Shown here piece after piece: positions 63,933 through 64,000 of a stretch of 64,000 bases of DNA (positions within the stretch are counted from its first letter, which is position 1; each line of letters starts with the position of its first letter). The notes below the pieces were generated by a model that saw nothing but the letters and a program-made list of their open reading frames with translations, made no database searches and had not been told where the DNA came from. Source of the DNA: Halanaerobacter jeridensis (GTDB lineage Bacteria > Bacillota > Halanaerobiia > Halobacteroidales > Halobacteroidaceae); NCBI RefSeq assembly GCF_016908315.1, contig NZ_JAFBDQ010000003.1:62001-126000 (forward strand), given 5' to 3'. Both the position numbers and the translations under genes were made by a program.

Positions 63933-64000
63933 TATACCCACTCCCTACTTTTTATAAATTAATCATACTTATCAATTATATTTCTACAAATTTCGCTAGA

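Overview
The window is AT-rich DNA (roughly one third G+C by eye) from a Firmicutes-type anaerobe. I infer a Halanaerobiales/Halobacteroidaceae-like halophilic fermenter. The reasons are the mutS-mutL-miaA-hfq order, acidic Glu/Asp-rich proteins, several methyl-accepting chemotaxis proteins, diaminopimelate synthesis, and frequent GTG/TTG starts behind strong GGAGG or G-run ribosome sites. This lineage call is inference; no rRNA or tRNA gene was found. Nothing resembles a prophage, CRISPR array or transposase gene. The mobile-type DNA is short non-coding repeats.

Layout, left to right. 1-2.5 kb: two sugar ABC permease genes (malF/malG type) behind two LacI-type operators; the operon runs off the left edge. 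2.6-10.7 kb: a PilZ protein, then a four-gene recombination operon of an AddB-like ATPase without nuclease, a UvrD-like helicase without nuclease, a stand-alone iron-sulfur RecB/Cas4-type nuclease, and RecJ. Together they look like a split AddAB machine plus RecJ. 11.1-14.5 kb (plus strand): a DUF4349 lipoprotein and a minor-pilin cluster whose pilW-like member is frameshifted at a run of seven A. 14.5-23.7 kb (minus strand): dapF, hfq, a short UbiA-like membrane protein, pstS, a Cys-rich protein, miaA, mutL and mutS. 24-29.3 kb: a dCache chemoreceptor, an MscS channel, and a short FtsH-like protease beside a separate membrane-anchored external domain. 29.7-35.2 kb: a polyphosphate block with ppk1 and two divergent Ppx/GppA-HD proteins, one catalytically intact and one with degraded motifs.

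35.4-49 kb: an M23 peptidase, exonuclease III, PepF, a DUF4153 protein, a polysaccharide deacetylase, a chemoreceptor broken by one in-frame TGA, and a very large STAND/SARP-type regulator. 49.2-54 kb: pgpA-pgsA-rimO and a GH13 amylase carrying an N-terminal HsdR-N (restriction nuclease-like) domain. 54-60 kb: small membrane and LysM proteins, a DUF2103 protein, and argG-GNAT-argH behind a tandem ArgR-like operator. 60.2-64 kb: a deoxynucleoside kinase, an iron-sulfur protein, a 27-residue membrane peptide and a chemoreceptor-hemerythrin fusion.

Two families of intergenic repeats tie distant places together. One is MITE-like, with TATCTATATAAAG ends and copies near 10.9, 29.5 and 61 kb. The 61-kb copy holds a nested palindrome and supplies the stop codons of both flanking convergent genes. 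The other is built from AGTAATGAGTAA-like arms and lies near 18.8, 23.8, 35.2 and 56.5 kb. The most unusual items are the HsdR_N-amylase fusion, the split AddAB-like operon, the nested MITE, the degenerate/intact Ppx pair, the two broken genes and the missing canonical mutL start.
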